A stretch of 64,000 nt of DNA from AWTP1-13 sp963820375 (GCA_963820375.1 CAWFZX010000020.1:186001-250000); one strand, 5' to 3'. Shown: positions 9,089 through 18,322, counted from the stretch's first letter. Made by a program: numbers and translations. Notes: generated by a model from the sequence alone, not told the origin.

Positions 9089-9778
9089 TCAATCCGTGTG
9101 CAGGATATAGCCTTTGCCTCTGACCGTCTGGAGAAAGACAGGGTTTGCCGGATCGCTTTCGATTTTTCGACGCAAACGATTGATCTGCACGTCGATCGCA
9201 CGTTCGCTGCCGGTCGAATCGTCGCTGGCGAGCTCGTGCCGGGCGATTGGCGATCCGGGACGCTGGGCGAACAGGCGCAGCAGATCCCGCTCGCGTTCGG
9301 TGAGTTTGATGGTCTCGTCGTTGCGCCGCAGTTCGCCACGCCCGACATGAAAGATGAAGTCACCCATCCTGATCTCGTCGCGAGGTCCGGTCGGGCCGCG
9401 GCCACGCTTGAGAATGTTCTGCAGCCGCAGCAGCAGTTCACGCGGCTCGAAAGGCTTGGCAACGTAGTCTTCTACGCCGATCTCGAGACCTTCGATGCGT
9501 TGCTCCGGCTCGGCCCGGGCCGTCAGCATACAGATCGGAATGCTGGAAATGGCTTTCAGGTCGCGCGCCAGCTCCAGGCCGCTCTCGCCGGGCATCATGA
9601 CGTCGAGAATGACAACGTCAAAGGCAAGCCCGCGCATGGAGGCGCGGGCGCTGGTGGCATCCGTAGCGGTCGTGACGCGGAAACCGTTCTCGAACAAATA
9701 GCGGGCCAACAGGTCGCGGATGCGTTGGTCGTCATCGACGATCAAAATGTGCGCCGCATTGTCGGCCAACGGTTCCAT
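9089..9778 (-). CDS. OmpR-family response regulator
   Basis: A 229-residue regulator: receiver domain with acidic pocket IVDDDQR and phospho-acceptor D59 in VVILDVMMPGESG, then a winged-helix DNA-binding domain (VGRGELRRNDETIKLTERER through AIDVQINRLRRKIESDP). The start is the ATG of MEPLADNAAH, preceded by GGGGGAAG; the frame is open 36 codons upstream. It sits between a MarR gene (31 bases upstream) and its probable cognate kinase (15 bases downstream). Targets are not visible. Confidence 0.95.
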   Translation of the reverse strand: MEPLADNAAHILIVDDDQRIRDLLARYLFENGFRVTTATDATSARASMRGLAFDVVILDVMMPGESGLELARDLKAISSIPICMLTARAEPEQRIEGLEIGVEDYVAKPFEPRELLLRLQNILKRGRGPTGPRDEIRMGDFIFHVGRGELRRNDETIKLTERERDLLRLFAQRPGSPIARHELASDDSTGSERAIDVQINRLRRKIESDPANPVFLQTVRGKGYILHTD

Positions 9779-9809
9779 GCCATCTTCCCCCGTTGCCGTG
9801 CTGTCGGGT

Positions 9810-10370
9810 TTAGCCTTGAGGTGCAGCAGAAGCCTCGATCGGTCGCGGCAAGAGTGCCTCAACGAAAGCCCGTTCTTCCGGAACAATCATGGCAAAAAGG
9901 AAGCTGCGCATCGCCGCTTCGCTGCCGGGTCCGGCCGCCGTCAGGGCCTGGGCTATGCGCTTTGCCTGCAGGGCATCGAGCCGGCCGGCCAGCGCCGCGC
10001 CTTTTTCCGTCGTATGCAACAGCCGCTGCCGGCGATCGGCGTCGCCGGCGACCTGCTTGATCCAGCCTTGGTCGATCAAAAGCTTCAGCACCCGTGCCAG
10101 ACTTTGCTTGGTGATTTTCAAGATTTCGAGGAGATCGGCAACCTTCAGCCCCGGGTTGCGATTGACAAAGTGCAGCACGCGGTGATGCGCACGCCCCAAG
10201 CCGAACTCGGCGAGCACGGCATCGGCCTCCCCGGTAAAGTCGCGGTAGGCGAAGAACAAGAGCTCGACGCAGGTGATGAGCTGCGGATCGGCAAAGGCCG
10301 GACGGGCGCCAGCCCGCTGCTCCGCCGGAGCCCGTAAGCGGCCCGCGGGCATGGAAATTATGTCAGTCAT
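9810..10370 (-). CDS. MarR-family transcriptional regulator
   Basis: A 186-residue MarR-type winged-helix regulator. The recognition region reads LKVADLLEILKITKQSLARVLKLLIDQGW and the wing is DRRQRLLHTTEKG, both characteristic. It is the first gene of a MarR-response regulator-kinase operon and is divergent from ilvE. A near-palindrome (TATGTCA, seven bases, TGACTTA) overlaps its own start codon, which suggests autoregulation. The ligand is unknown. Confidence 0.92.
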   Translation of the reverse strand: MTDIISMPAGRLRAPAEQRAGARPAFADPQLITCVELLFFAYRDFTGEADAVLAEFGLGRAHHRVLHFVNRNPGLKVADLLEILKITKQSLARVLKLLIDQGWIKQVAGDADRRQRLLHTTEKGAALAGRLDALQAKRIAQALTAAGPGSEAAMRSFLFAMIVPEERAFVEALLPRPIEASAAPQG

Positions 10371-10379
10371 GTTGACTTA
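10359..10379. promoter_or_regulatory. Candidate MarR operator over the marR start
   Basis: TATGTCA and TGACTTA flank a 7-base spacer, giving a dyad with a perfect GTCA/TGAC core and one mismatch in seven pairs. It spans the marR start codon (10368-10370) in an otherwise GC-rich stretch. MarR proteins typically bind such dyads to repress themselves. The assignment is inferred from symmetry and position only. Confidence 0.4.
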
Positions 10380-10562
10380 TTTGGCCCCGATTGTTAGTGC
10401 TGGCAAGACATTTTACAGGCCGGGATGCCTCTTTGGGAGCCACCAGGAGCGCCGCAAAGGCCTGCAATTTGGGCAATTCTCAGCCGGCGATGGGTCCGCC
10501 GCCAAGCCGTGTTGGCGAGCCCAAGGCACCCGGCAGAGTGAGCTCCACGGAGAAGGCGAGGC

Positions 10563-11456
10563 ATGGCCGATACAGCCCCCTATCACGATCGCGACGGCTT
10601 CATCTGGTACGACGGCAAGCTGGTGCCCTGGCGCGAGGCCAACTTGCATGTGCTGAGCCACGGCCTGCACTATGCCAGCGCCGTGTTTGAGGGCGAGCGC
10701 GCCTATGACGGGGTAATCTTCGAACTGACCCAGCATACCCAGCGCCTGGTCGAGGGCGCCACCACCCTTGATTTCCACATCCCCTACACGGTGGCCGAGA
10801 TCGACCAGGCCTGCCGTGAGGTCGTCAAGGCCAACAAGCTCAGCGACTGCTACGTGCGTCCGATCGCCTGGCGCGGCAGCGAAATGATGGGCGTCTCCGC
10901 GCAATCGACCAAGATCCACCTTGCCATCTCCGCCTGGGACTGGGGCTCGTATTTCCCCATGGAGCAACGCCTTAAGGGGATCCGACTGACGCTGGCGAAT
11001 TTCCGCCGCCCCGATCCGGCGACAGCGCCGGCCAAGACCAAGGCCGCCGGCCTCTACATGATCTGCACCATCGAAAAGCACCGGGCCGAGAAGATGGGCT
11101 ACGCCGATGCGCTGATGTTCGACTGGCGCGGCCGCGTCGCCGAGTGCACGGGGGCCAACATTTTCCTGATCCGCGATGGCAAGCTGCACACGCCGACGCC
11201 GGACTGCTTTCTCGACGGGATCACGCGGCGCACCGTGATTGGCCTCGCCAAGAAGCGAGGCTACGAGGTGATCGAGCGCACCATCATGCCCGACGAGCTC
11301 GGCTCCTTCTCGGAATGCTTTATCGTCGGCACCGCCGCCGAGGTCACGCCGGTGTCGGAGATCGCCCAGCACACCTATACCCCGGGCACGATCTGTGAGA
11401 CGCTGATCAACGACTACATGGCGGCGGTACAACCCAAAAAGATCGCCGCCGAGTAA
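10563..11456 (+). CDS. ilvE: Branched-chain amino acid aminotransferase
   Basis: PLP fold-type IV transaminase that interconverts Val, Leu and Ile with their 2-oxo acids. The 297 residues carry LHYASAVFEGERAYDG near the start, the PLP lysine at K160 in PAKTKAAGLY, and the phosphate-binding pattern WRGRVAECTGANIF plus IVGTAAEVTPV. Homology starts at MADTAPYHDRDGFIWYDGK. A GGAGAAGG-type ribosome binding site precedes the ATG. It is divergent from the marR operon. Confidence 0.95.
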   Translation: MADTAPYHDRDGFIWYDGKLVPWREANLHVLSHGLHYASAVFEGERAYDGVIFELTQHTQRLVEGATTLDFHIPYTVAEIDQACREVVKANKLSDCYVRPIAWRGSEMMGVSAQSTKIHLAISAWDWGSYFPMEQRLKGIRLTLANFRRPDPATAPAKTKAAGLYMICTIEKHRAEKMGYADALMFDWRGRVAECTGANIFLIRDGKLHTPTPDCFLDGITRRTVIGLAKKRGYEVIERTIMPDELGSFSECFIVGTAAEVTPVSEIAQHTYTPGTICETLINDYMAAVQPKKIAAE

Positions 11457-11825
11457 GCTCGGCGCGCGCGCGCACCACCCCCTTCGCCGTTTCGCGCTGC
11501 GCCGGTCTCGGCGCCCCGGTTGTTCAGCAAACCCTTGAGCTGGCCTTGGGCCCCCGCCCGTTGGCCGGCACGCGGCCCGGTGGCGGGGCAAACGCCAGCA
11601 TCAGGCCCCCAACCTGCCGCCGCCCGCCAGCGGGAAGGCCACCCGCGCAACCCGACCCGAACGCTGGATCCCAATGCCCGCAACCCTAAGCTCGCCGCCC
11701 GCGGCCAGCGTGGCCGGCGAAGCACAGCCGGCGCCGGAGTGAACCAAACCGACACGCGACCGTTGCGGCTGGCCGGCTTCTTGGCCAATGCTGGGCCCTG
11801 AAATCTCACTCGCGGGGTCGTTGCC
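11457..11825. other. Intergenic region without recognised feature
   Basis: This 369-base GC-rich stretch lies between ilvE and the cysteine-rich gene, both on the plus strand. Open frames here are low-complexity Pro/Arg/Ala translations with no family signature. I see no promoter-like boxes or stem with a U-tract. It must hold the promoter of the downstream gene if that gene is not read from ilvE. Confidence 0.5.
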
Positions 11826-12092
11826 ATGCGAACCGTACGCGCAGCGAGCCTCGTTTTCGTGGCGAGCAGCTGCTTGGTCACCACCGCCGTCGCCGTTGCC
11901 CAACCCGCCCCGCCAGGGGCCTCGCAACGCGACTGCCAGACCATCCGGACCTGCAACTTTTCGCGCACGGGCCTCTATCGCGGCTGCCTGTCGTCCTACA
12001 GTTGCCGTGTCTGCCGCATGGTGTCGGCCTCCTGCCGGGTCGGGGGCGGACCGCGCCGGGTCTGTCAGGAAATGCGCTGCAACTGGGGCTGA
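11826..12092 (+). CDS. Small exported cysteine-rich protein
   Basis: Protein of 88 residues with a signal peptide (MRTVRAASLVF, hydrophobic core, AVAQP cleavage region near residue 26). The mature part has nine cysteines in about 60 residues: CQTIRTC, GCLSSYSCRVC, SCRV and VCQEMRC. Even spacing and an exported location suggest several disulfides or metal binding in the periplasm. No family is recognised. The ribosome binding site is weak. The biased composition and signal peptide argue that this is a real gene, not noise. Confidence 0.65.
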   Translation: MRTVRAASLVFVASSCLVTTAVAVAQPAPPGASQRDCQTIRTCNFSRTGLYRGCLSSYSCRVCRMVSASCRVGGGPRRVCQEMRCNWG

Positions 12093-12137
12093 GGCGGCTG
12101 GCGGGTCGCCGCGGCCGGCGTGGTCTCGGCGCCCCGC

Positions 12138-13943
12138 TCAGGCGGCGCGAGCGTCCTCCTCGTCTGCCCCGCGCCCGCGCGGTTCGTTGAGAACCATCAG
12201 CAAGGGCGTCAGTCCCTCGGTATCGACCAGGCGAAAGATTTCGATATCGTTGCGGGCGCGCTCGCTCCAGCCGGCGATTTGCAGGGCCCGCTCCGCCTTT
12301 GAGAACAGGCCATGGTTGCGCAGCGGCTTTGCCGCACGGATCAGATCATCGCCCTCCGGCGGGGTGGCCGGTGCTGCGGCCGCACCCGTCTTGTTCAGCC
12401 AGGCTTGCCGGATTTCCGTGAGATCGGTGTCGCTGCCGAGGCTTTCCTCCCTTTTCAGCTGCTCCAACTCACCTTTTTGCCAGAGCCACCCAACCCCCCG
12501 CTTGGGCCAGCGCACCAACTCCAGATCGCTGAGGACGCCGGCCAATTGGTTGACCGCCAGCGCCTTGGCGGCCTCTTCCTTGTTGTTGGGATCACAGCTG
12601 TAAAGGTTGGGAATCACCAAATAGGAGGCCTTGTTGTGATGCACAAAATGCCGCCGCACCCATTCTCGGTCGACGCCTGCCCGGGCGATGGCCGTATCAA
12701 TGGCCTCGTTGATGTGTCGCCTGAGCGTCCCGGAGGGGCGAATGGACGGCGGCTCGCGCGGCGGATTGACGATCGCCAGCGCCAGCAGCCCAAGGTCGAT
12801 GCCCAGCGTCGCCAGCAGGGCGATCAGATCGCGCCCCGTAATTGGCTCGCCCGTGTCCGTCCGTCCGGCCGCCTGGTTACCGCCGGTCAACACATAGGTT
12901 GCCAGGCTCGTGGTGTAGACACCGATGTTGCGCCATAGATTCTTCACGGCGTTGGCAACGCCGGCCGGGCCCTCGCTGAACACCGCCTCCCGCAGCCGCA
13001 GCTCGGCCGGCTGCTCCGCCTGCGCCGCCGCCTGCCGCAAGCGCTCAGCCAGCGTTGGATCGTGGCAGGTAAAACCGCTGCTGCCCGGCGGCACGGCGAC
13101 GATACTGGCGAGCGCACGCATTTCGGCAGCCGTTGATCGGCCGAGCTGATTGCTGCGTGCGGCAATGTTGCGGGCCCGCCCGCGCAGGTCGGACGCCTTG
13201 GCTTCGAAGTTGCGCTGCCGTTCCTCCACGGTGCCGCCCGCCAGCGTGGTGGCGGCTTGCCGAAGCTCATCGATATCGCCACGCACCGGTTCCAGCCAGG
13301 TCTTGGTCATGCCATCGCGCAGCGTCGTGATGGAGTCGCGCACGCTTCGCCGGGCGTTGTAAAGCGGCCCGCGGCCGGCGCCCGAGGCTGTGCCGCAACT
13401 GCCGCCGCTGGTTTCTTCCCGGGTCATCTGGCTGTCGGACCAACCAACCACGCTGTCGAGCTGTCCGCGAACGGCATCGAGCCGCGCCGCCACGACTTGG
13501 GCAGCATCGCGCGCGTCCTCTTGCAGCCCCGTCAGCCCCGTGCGCGTGGCTTCTTCTCCGGATATCAGGCTCCACCAAAAGCCGTAGCCAAAGCCGATCG
13601 ACCAGATGGCGAGGAACAGATAGAGCGGGAACGTGATCAGCCGCTCGCGCAGCTGCCGCCGAGCGCCGAAGCTCTCGCGCAGCATCAGCCACATCAGGAA
13701 CGTGAGCGCCACCACAACGGCAATCACCAGGACGTCGTTGGACAGCGACATGCCGCCGGGCAGCATTTGACCCTGGCTGGTTGGTGTCGCCGAAACGCCG
13801 ATGATAAAATCGCGCATGCCGTGCCAGGTGGCATAGCCCGAGATCATCAGCAACATGAAGGAGGCCGCGCCAATCAGCGTGTTGCGGCCGAGAATGTAGT
13901 CGATGACCTTGCCCATCAGCGAGGGCGGTGCCGGCTCGGGCAT
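12138..13943 (-). CDS. Multi-pass membrane protein of unknown function
   Basis: A 601-residue protein I do not recognise. Hydrophobic segments lie near residues 22-48, 71-88, 103-128 and 372-392. Between the third and fourth is a roughly 240-residue helical, Arg/Ala/Glu-rich region likely to form a coiled coil. It carries two cysteines (GGSCGT, FTCHDP) that could pair if periplasmic. The C-terminal 200 residues are soluble and contain HFVHHNKASYLVIPNLYSCD. AGAGGAG six bases before the ATG at 13943 sets the start. It stands alone between unrelated genes, and no function is assigned. Confidence 0.85.
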   Translation of the reverse strand: MPEPAPPSLMGKVIDYILGRNTLIGAASFMLLMISGYATWHGMRDFIIGVSATPTSQGQMLPGGMSLSNDVLVIAVVVALTFLMWLMLRESFGARRQLRERLITFPLYLFLAIWSIGFGYGFWWSLISGEEATRTGLTGLQEDARDAAQVVAARLDAVRGQLDSVVGWSDSQMTREETSGGSCGTASGAGRGPLYNARRSVRDSITTLRDGMTKTWLEPVRGDIDELRQAATTLAGGTVEERQRNFEAKASDLRGRARNIAARSNQLGRSTAAEMRALASIVAVPPGSSGFTCHDPTLAERLRQAAAQAEQPAELRLREAVFSEGPAGVANAVKNLWRNIGVYTTSLATYVLTGGNQAAGRTDTGEPITGRDLIALLATLGIDLGLLALAIVNPPREPPSIRPSGTLRRHINEAIDTAIARAGVDREWVRRHFVHHNKASYLVIPNLYSCDPNNKEEAAKALAVNQLAGVLSDLELVRWPKRGVGWLWQKGELEQLKREESLGSDTDLTEIRQAWLNKTGAAAAPATPPEGDDLIRAAKPLRNHGLFSKAERALQIAGWSERARNDIEIFRLVDTEGLTPLLMVLNEPRGRGADEEDARAA

Positions 13944-14053
13944 CTCCAACTCCTCTTGTTCGGCTCGCTGGCTGATAACGCAAAAGGGCCCCGTTGTGCC
14001 CCAGGCATCGACAAGGGGACGCTGTTTTGCGGATGAGGTGCGGTCTGGCTACC

Positions 14054-15055
14054 TCACTCGGCGACCGTCACCTCGCGGCGCTCGCGGTTCGATTGCAGCG
14101 CCGCCTGGATGCACGCGATGAGGTGCCGGCCATAGGCGCCGTCAACCGGGACGGGCGCCTGCTGGCGGATGGCAGCCAGCAGCGCCTGCCACTCGCGCTC
14201 GAGCGCCCGCAGCAACCAGTCGGGCTCGGCGGAATTGGGCACCTCAATCCAGCCGCCGCCTCGGCCAATCGCCACGCCGCGCTCAAAATCGATACGCAGC
14301 ATGCCGCGCTCGCAGACGAGGTCCATGCCGTACACCAGCCCGCCGTCGCGGTAGCCAAGGCTCGAGACCTGGCCGAACCGTCCGCCGGGGAAGCGCAAAA
14401 GCAAGAGCGCGCTGTCGTCGGCGGATTGCTCGTGCAGCAGCGCACCGGCGACGGCTGAGACCAATTCGACCCGAGCGCCCATGCACCAGATGAGAAGGTC
14501 AAGCGCATGAATGCCGGCCGTCATCAGCATGCCGCCGCCGGTCGTGACATCGAGATGCCAGTGGCGTCGGTTGCTTTCCAGCCAAAGCTTGATCAAGCTG
14601 CTGCTGCCCGCGATCGGCTGGCCGAGATCGCCAGCATCGAGGATTTTGCGGGCGATCAGGCTGGGCAGCGCGAAATGCAGGAGCTGGCCGATCATCAGCT
14701 TGACTTGATTGTGGTCGGCTGCCGCCATGATGGCGGTGCACTCGGCCACGGTGCGCCCCATCGGTTTTTCCAAAAGGATGTGCTTGCCCGCCTCGGCCGC
14801 GGCGATCGCCATCGGCATATGCAGATGGTGCGGCGTGGCGATCACGGCGATGTCGATCGCCGCGTCGGCCAGGAGTTGGCGCCAATCCGTCAAGGCAACG
14901 CCGCCGTGCTGGGCGGCGAGGCGGCGCGCTCGGGTCGGGTCGCAATCGCAGATCGCCGCCAGTCGCACACCGGGGAGCGCGCTGATGGCGCGCGCATGGC
15001 AGTCGCCGAAATAGCCCGCGCCGATGATGCCGACAGCCAGGTTCAGGTCGGCCAT
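14054..15055 (-). CDS. Gfo/Idh/MocA family oxidoreductase
   Basis: NAD(P)-dependent sugar or polyol dehydrogenase-like protein. The Rossmann motif VGIIGAGYFG is at the N terminus, followed by AVIATPHHLHMPMAIAAAEAGKHILLEKPMG, which contains the family EKP lysine, and a C-terminal beta-sheet domain including GGGMLMTAGIHALDLL. GGAG precedes the ATG of MADLNLAVGI, giving 333 residues. A GTG at 15109 that overlaps the preceding stop by four bases is an alternative start. The gene follows a 2-hydroxyacid dehydrogenase in the same operon, so the two may act in one carbohydrate-acid pathway. The substrate is unknown. Confidence 0.88.
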   Translation of the reverse strand: MADLNLAVGIIGAGYFGDCHARAISALPGVRLAAICDCDPTRARRLAAQHGGVALTDWRQLLADAAIDIAVIATPHHLHMPMAIAAAEAGKHILLEKPMGRTVAECTAIMAAADHNQVKLMIGQLLHFALPSLIARKILDAGDLGQPIAGSSSLIKLWLESNRRHWHLDVTTGGGMLMTAGIHALDLLIWCMGARVELVSAVAGALLHEQSADDSALLLLRFPGGRFGQVSSLGYRDGGLVYGMDLVCERGMLRIDFERGVAIGRGGGWIEVPNSAEPDWLLRALEREWQALLAAIRQQAPVPVDGAYGRHLIACIQAALQSNRERREVTVAE

Positions 15056-15105
15056 GTCGCCAAACTCCATCCCCGCCCTTGCGGCCGTCGCCAGCGCAAG
15101 AGCCT

Positions 15106-16080
15106 TCACCAGCCCTTGAAGGGCGTCTCCGGTACCGGTGTAAGCGGCGGCTTGCCGGCGACAAAGGCCAGTAGATTGTCGACCACCAGCTGGCCCATTT
15201 GGCCGCGCGTGTGCATCGAGGCCGAGCCGATGTGGGGGACCAAAGTGACATTGTCCAAACTGAAGAATGCCGGATTGATGTTGGGCTCTCCCACAAAGAC
15301 ATCGAGGCCGGCGCGGAGAATCTTGCGCCCCTTGAGCGCCTCGATCAGCGCCGCCTCGTCGACCACCGAACCGCGCGCGACGTTGATGAAGATCCCGCGA
15401 GGACCCAGCGCCTCAAGCACGGGCATGTTGATGAGATTGTTGGTGGCCGGTCCGCCCGGCAGGATGGCAATCAGCGTATCGACATCCCGCGCCATGGCGA
15501 GGAGATCGCTGTAGTAGCGGAAGGCGACAGCCGGCTGGGGGTTGCGGGCGTAGTAGCTGATCGGCCGGCCGAAGGCCTCCAGGCGACGCCCAATCGCTCT
15601 GCCGATGCGGCCCATGCCGATGATGCCGATCGAACGATCGCGCAGCGAGGCGGCGGTCAGCCGATAGTCGCCTTGCCGCGGCCAGTGGCCCTCACGCAGC
15701 CATTTTTCCGCCTCGTAGAACTCCCGGATGGTGCCGAGCAACAGACCGATGGTCGTATCGGCCACCTCTTCGCTCAACACCTCGGGCGTGTTGGTGATGA
15801 TGATGCCGCGGCGCCCGGCCTCGGCAATATCGATGGTGTCGTAGCCAACCCCGAAATTGCCGATGATCTTCAGATTGGGAAGCCGGTCCAGCATGGCCGC
15901 GTCGGTTCGCACGCCCGTATGGCTGCCGGTACAGAGCGCGCGAATGTCGCGCCCGGCCTCGGCGAACAGCGCCTCGCGATCGCCTGCCTGGTGTAGGCCG
16001 TAGACCGTAAAGTGCTTGGCCACCCCGTCGTTGATCAGGTCCATCATCGGGCCGGTGTTGAGGAGCCCAGGCTTCGACAT
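15106..16080 (-). CDS. D-2-hydroxyacid dehydrogenase
   Basis: NAD(P)-dependent 2-hydroxyacid dehydrogenase of 324 residues (glyoxylate/hydroxypyruvate reductase-like). The nucleotide-binding motif IGIIGMGRIGRAIGRR is central. Family residues appear in NVARGSVVDEAAL (catalytic Arg), LDVFVGEPNI (Glu) and LVPHIGSASMHTR (His). GGAG precedes the ATG of MSKPGLLNTG; an in-frame start lies 15 codons upstream. It is probably co-transcribed with the Gfo/Idh/MocA gene and divergent from the CrtI-like gene. Confidence 0.92.
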   Translation of the reverse strand: MSKPGLLNTGPMMDLINDGVAKHFTVYGLHQAGDREALFAEAGRDIRALCTGSHTGVRTDAAMLDRLPNLKIIGNFGVGYDTIDIAEAGRRGIIITNTPEVLSEEVADTTIGLLLGTIREFYEAEKWLREGHWPRQGDYRLTAASLRDRSIGIIGMGRIGRAIGRRLEAFGRPISYYARNPQPAVAFRYYSDLLAMARDVDTLIAILPGGPATNNLINMPVLEALGPRGIFINVARGSVVDEAALIEALKGRKILRAGLDVFVGEPNINPAFFSLDNVTLVPHIGSASMHTRGQMGQLVVDNLLAFVAGKPPLTPVPETPFKGW

Positions 16081-16193
16081 TTGCAACTCCGACGTTTGTT
16101 CCTTAAGTGGGGTCCTAGCATTCAAGAGCCCGATCGTTCAATGCAGGCGTGCGATCATTGCGCTTCAGTGCGCGCCCGGTTGGCGGTTTGCCG

Positions 16194-17810
16194 ATGATTA
16201 AGGCTGACTACGATGTCGCCGTGATCGGCGCCGGCCATAACGGCCTGACCTGCGCCGCCTACCTGGCGGCGGCGGGCTTGCGCGTGGTCGTCCTGGAAAA
16301 GAATGCCGAGGTCGGCGGCGCGGCGGTGACCGAGGAGTTCTATCCGGGCTTTTCTAATTCGGTGGCGGCCTACACCGTGAGCCTGCTCAATCCCACGGTG
16401 ATCGCCGACCTCGAGTTGGCGGCGCACGGCTTGCAGATCGTCGAGCGACCGGCGGCAAATTTCTGGCCGGTGGACGACACGCGCTACTTGCTGATGCCCT
16501 ATGGGCTCGCCAATCGACAAGCAGCCATTGCCCGGTTTTCTGCTGCCGATGCCGAGCGCTTGCCCGCCTATGACGCCGCGCTGGAGCGTGCCGCATCGCA
16601 CCTGCGCCGGCTCGCCTTACAGCGTCCCCCCAATGCCGGCGGCGGCCTGCGCGAACTCCTCGGCAGCGCCAGCCTCGGACGGCAGCTTTACGGCTTGTCG
16701 CTGCCCGACAAGCGGCTGCTGTTGGACCTTTTCAGCAAAAGCGCCGCCGATTTCCTCGGGCAATGGTTCGAACACGAGGTGGTGCAGGGTGCGCTGGCCT
16801 TCGACGGCATCGTCGGCGCCTACGCCAGCCCGCAGATGCCCGGCACGGCCTACGTGCTGCTGCATCATTGCTTTGGTGAGGTCAACGGCAAGTTGGGTGT
16901 GTGGGGACACGCGATCGGCGGCATGGGTGCGATCAGCCAGGCCATGGCAGGCTGCGCACGGGCACGCGGCACGCTGATCAGGACCGCTGAGCCCGTCGCG
17001 TCGATCCTGGTCGAGGCCGGCGCGGCCCGCGGCGTGTGCCTGAGTTCAGGCGAGGTCATCCTGGCCCGGGCCGTGGCCGCCAACGTGCCGCCGAAACTGC
17101 TGTTTCGCGACCTGGTGCCCGAGAGCGCCGTCAGCGCCGACCTGCGCCGACGCTTTCTCAATTTGAAGTCCGGTTCCGGCACGTTCCGCATGAACGTCGC
17201 CTTGTCGGAGTTGCCCGACTTCCGCTGCCTGCCCGGCAAGACCGCCGGCCAACACCATGCCTCGGGCATCATCATCGGGCCGACCATTGCCTATCTCGAG
17301 CAGGCCTATCTCGACGCGCGCGCCCACGGCTGGGCGCGCAAGCCGGTGGTTGAGATGCTCATCGCCTCGACGCTGGATGCTGGCCTGGCGCCGGCCGGCC
17401 AGCATGTGGCAAGCCTGTTTGTACAACACGTGGCGCCGCAGCTCCCCGATGGGCGCAGCTGGGATGCGGCCAAGGACGAGTTCGCCGACCTGGTGATCGA
17501 CACGGTCAGTGCGGCTGCCCCCAACTTTAGGGCCAGCGTGCTGGGTCGACAGATCCTCTCCCCCTTGGATTTGGAACGCCGCTTCGGGCTCGTCGATGGC
17601 GACATCTTCCACGGCCAGCTCACGCTCGACCAGCTCTTCAGTGCGCGACCTGTGCTGGGCCACGCCGACTACCGGATGCCGGTCGCCAATCTGTATCTGT
17701 GCGGCTCCGGCGCCCATCCGGGCGGCGGTGTCACGGGGGTGCCGGGACGCAACGCCGCCCGCGAGATTATCCGCGATTTCAACAGTTTCCGCTGGCGCAG
17801 GTGGCGCTGA
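16194..17810 (+). CDS. CrtI-like FAD-dependent oxidoreductase
   Basis: NAD(P)/FAD-binding amine-oxidase-type protein of 538 residues in the phytoene desaturase-like (PYROXD2) group. The dinucleotide fold is VAVIGAGHNGLTCAAYLAAA, followed by VVVLEKNAEVGGAAVTEE. The C-terminal FAD motif is NLYLCGSGAHPGGGVTGVPG. No carotenoid genes are nearby, so a desaturase role is not supported and the substrate is unknown. I use the ATG at 16194 because homology starts at the next residues; a GTG lies 45 bases upstream. No clear ribosome binding site is seen. Confidence 0.9.
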   Translation: MIKADYDVAVIGAGHNGLTCAAYLAAAGLRVVVLEKNAEVGGAAVTEEFYPGFSNSVAAYTVSLLNPTVIADLELAAHGLQIVERPAANFWPVDDTRYLLMPYGLANRQAAIARFSAADAERLPAYDAALERAASHLRRLALQRPPNAGGGLRELLGSASLGRQLYGLSLPDKRLLLDLFSKSAADFLGQWFEHEVVQGALAFDGIVGAYASPQMPGTAYVLLHHCFGEVNGKLGVWGHAIGGMGAISQAMAGCARARGTLIRTAEPVASILVEAGAARGVCLSSGEVILARAVAANVPPKLLFRDLVPESAVSADLRRRFLNLKSGSGTFRMNVALSELPDFRCLPGKTAGQHHASGIIIGPTIAYLEQAYLDARAHGWARKPVVEMLIASTLDAGLAPAGQHVASLFVQHVAPQLPDGRSWDAAKDEFADLVIDTVSAAAPNFRASVLGRQILSPLDLERRFGLVDGDIFHGQLTLDQLFSARPVLGHADYRMPVANLYLCGSGAHPGGGVTGVPGRNAAREIIRDFNSFRWRRWR

Positions 17811-17907
17811 GCTGGCCTGCACTGGCGTCTGGGCCTCTCGATTTTTGCCGCGAACACGCTATATTGCAGGGGTTGGCAGTTGCCAGCGTCCGCAACGTGA
17901 GACGAGC

Positions 17908-18294
17908 ATGAGCCCCGCACGCCCCAGACCCCAGGTCATGACCCTGACCGACCGGGCCGCCGATCGCATCAACCTGATCCTCGCCGGCAAGGGGAGCGGC
18001 GCCGGCGTGCGCATCGGCGTCAAGAAAGGCGGCTGCGCCGGCATGGAGTACACCATGGAATGGTCCGGCGAGCAGCAGTTGCATGACGAAGTGGTCGAGC
18101 ACAACGGCGCCAAGGTGCTGATCGATCCCAAGGCGGTGATGTACCTGCTCGGTGCCGAGATGGACTATCAGGTCGACAAGCTCGCCGCCCAATTCGTGTT
18201 TCGCAATCCCAATCAGTCGAGCGCCTGCGGCTGCGGAGAATCGGTGAATTTGACTCCCGCAACCCAAGACAAGCTGGCAGCCCTGCGCAGTTGA
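17908..18294 (+). CDS. Iron-sulfur cluster assembly accessory protein (IscA/SufA/ErpA family)
   Basis: A-type Fe-S carrier of 128 residues. The three conserved cysteines are in KKGGCAGMEY and in the C-terminal ACGCGES, and the family start MTLTDRAADRI is intact after a short extension. It would carry or transfer Fe-S clusters in the cytoplasm. The IscA, SufA and ErpA subtypes cannot be separated safely here, and no isc or suf genes adjoin. It follows the CrtI-like gene by 97 bases and converges on the secretion operon. Confidence 0.93.
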   Translation: MSPARPRPQVMTLTDRAADRINLILAGKGSGAGVRIGVKKGGCAGMEYTMEWSGEQQLHDEVVEHNGAKVLIDPKAVMYLLGAEMDYQVDKLAAQFVFRNPNQSSACGCGESVNLTPATQDKLAALRS

Positions 18295-18322
18295 TAGACC
18301 GCGCCTTGGCCGGCGCTGGCGG

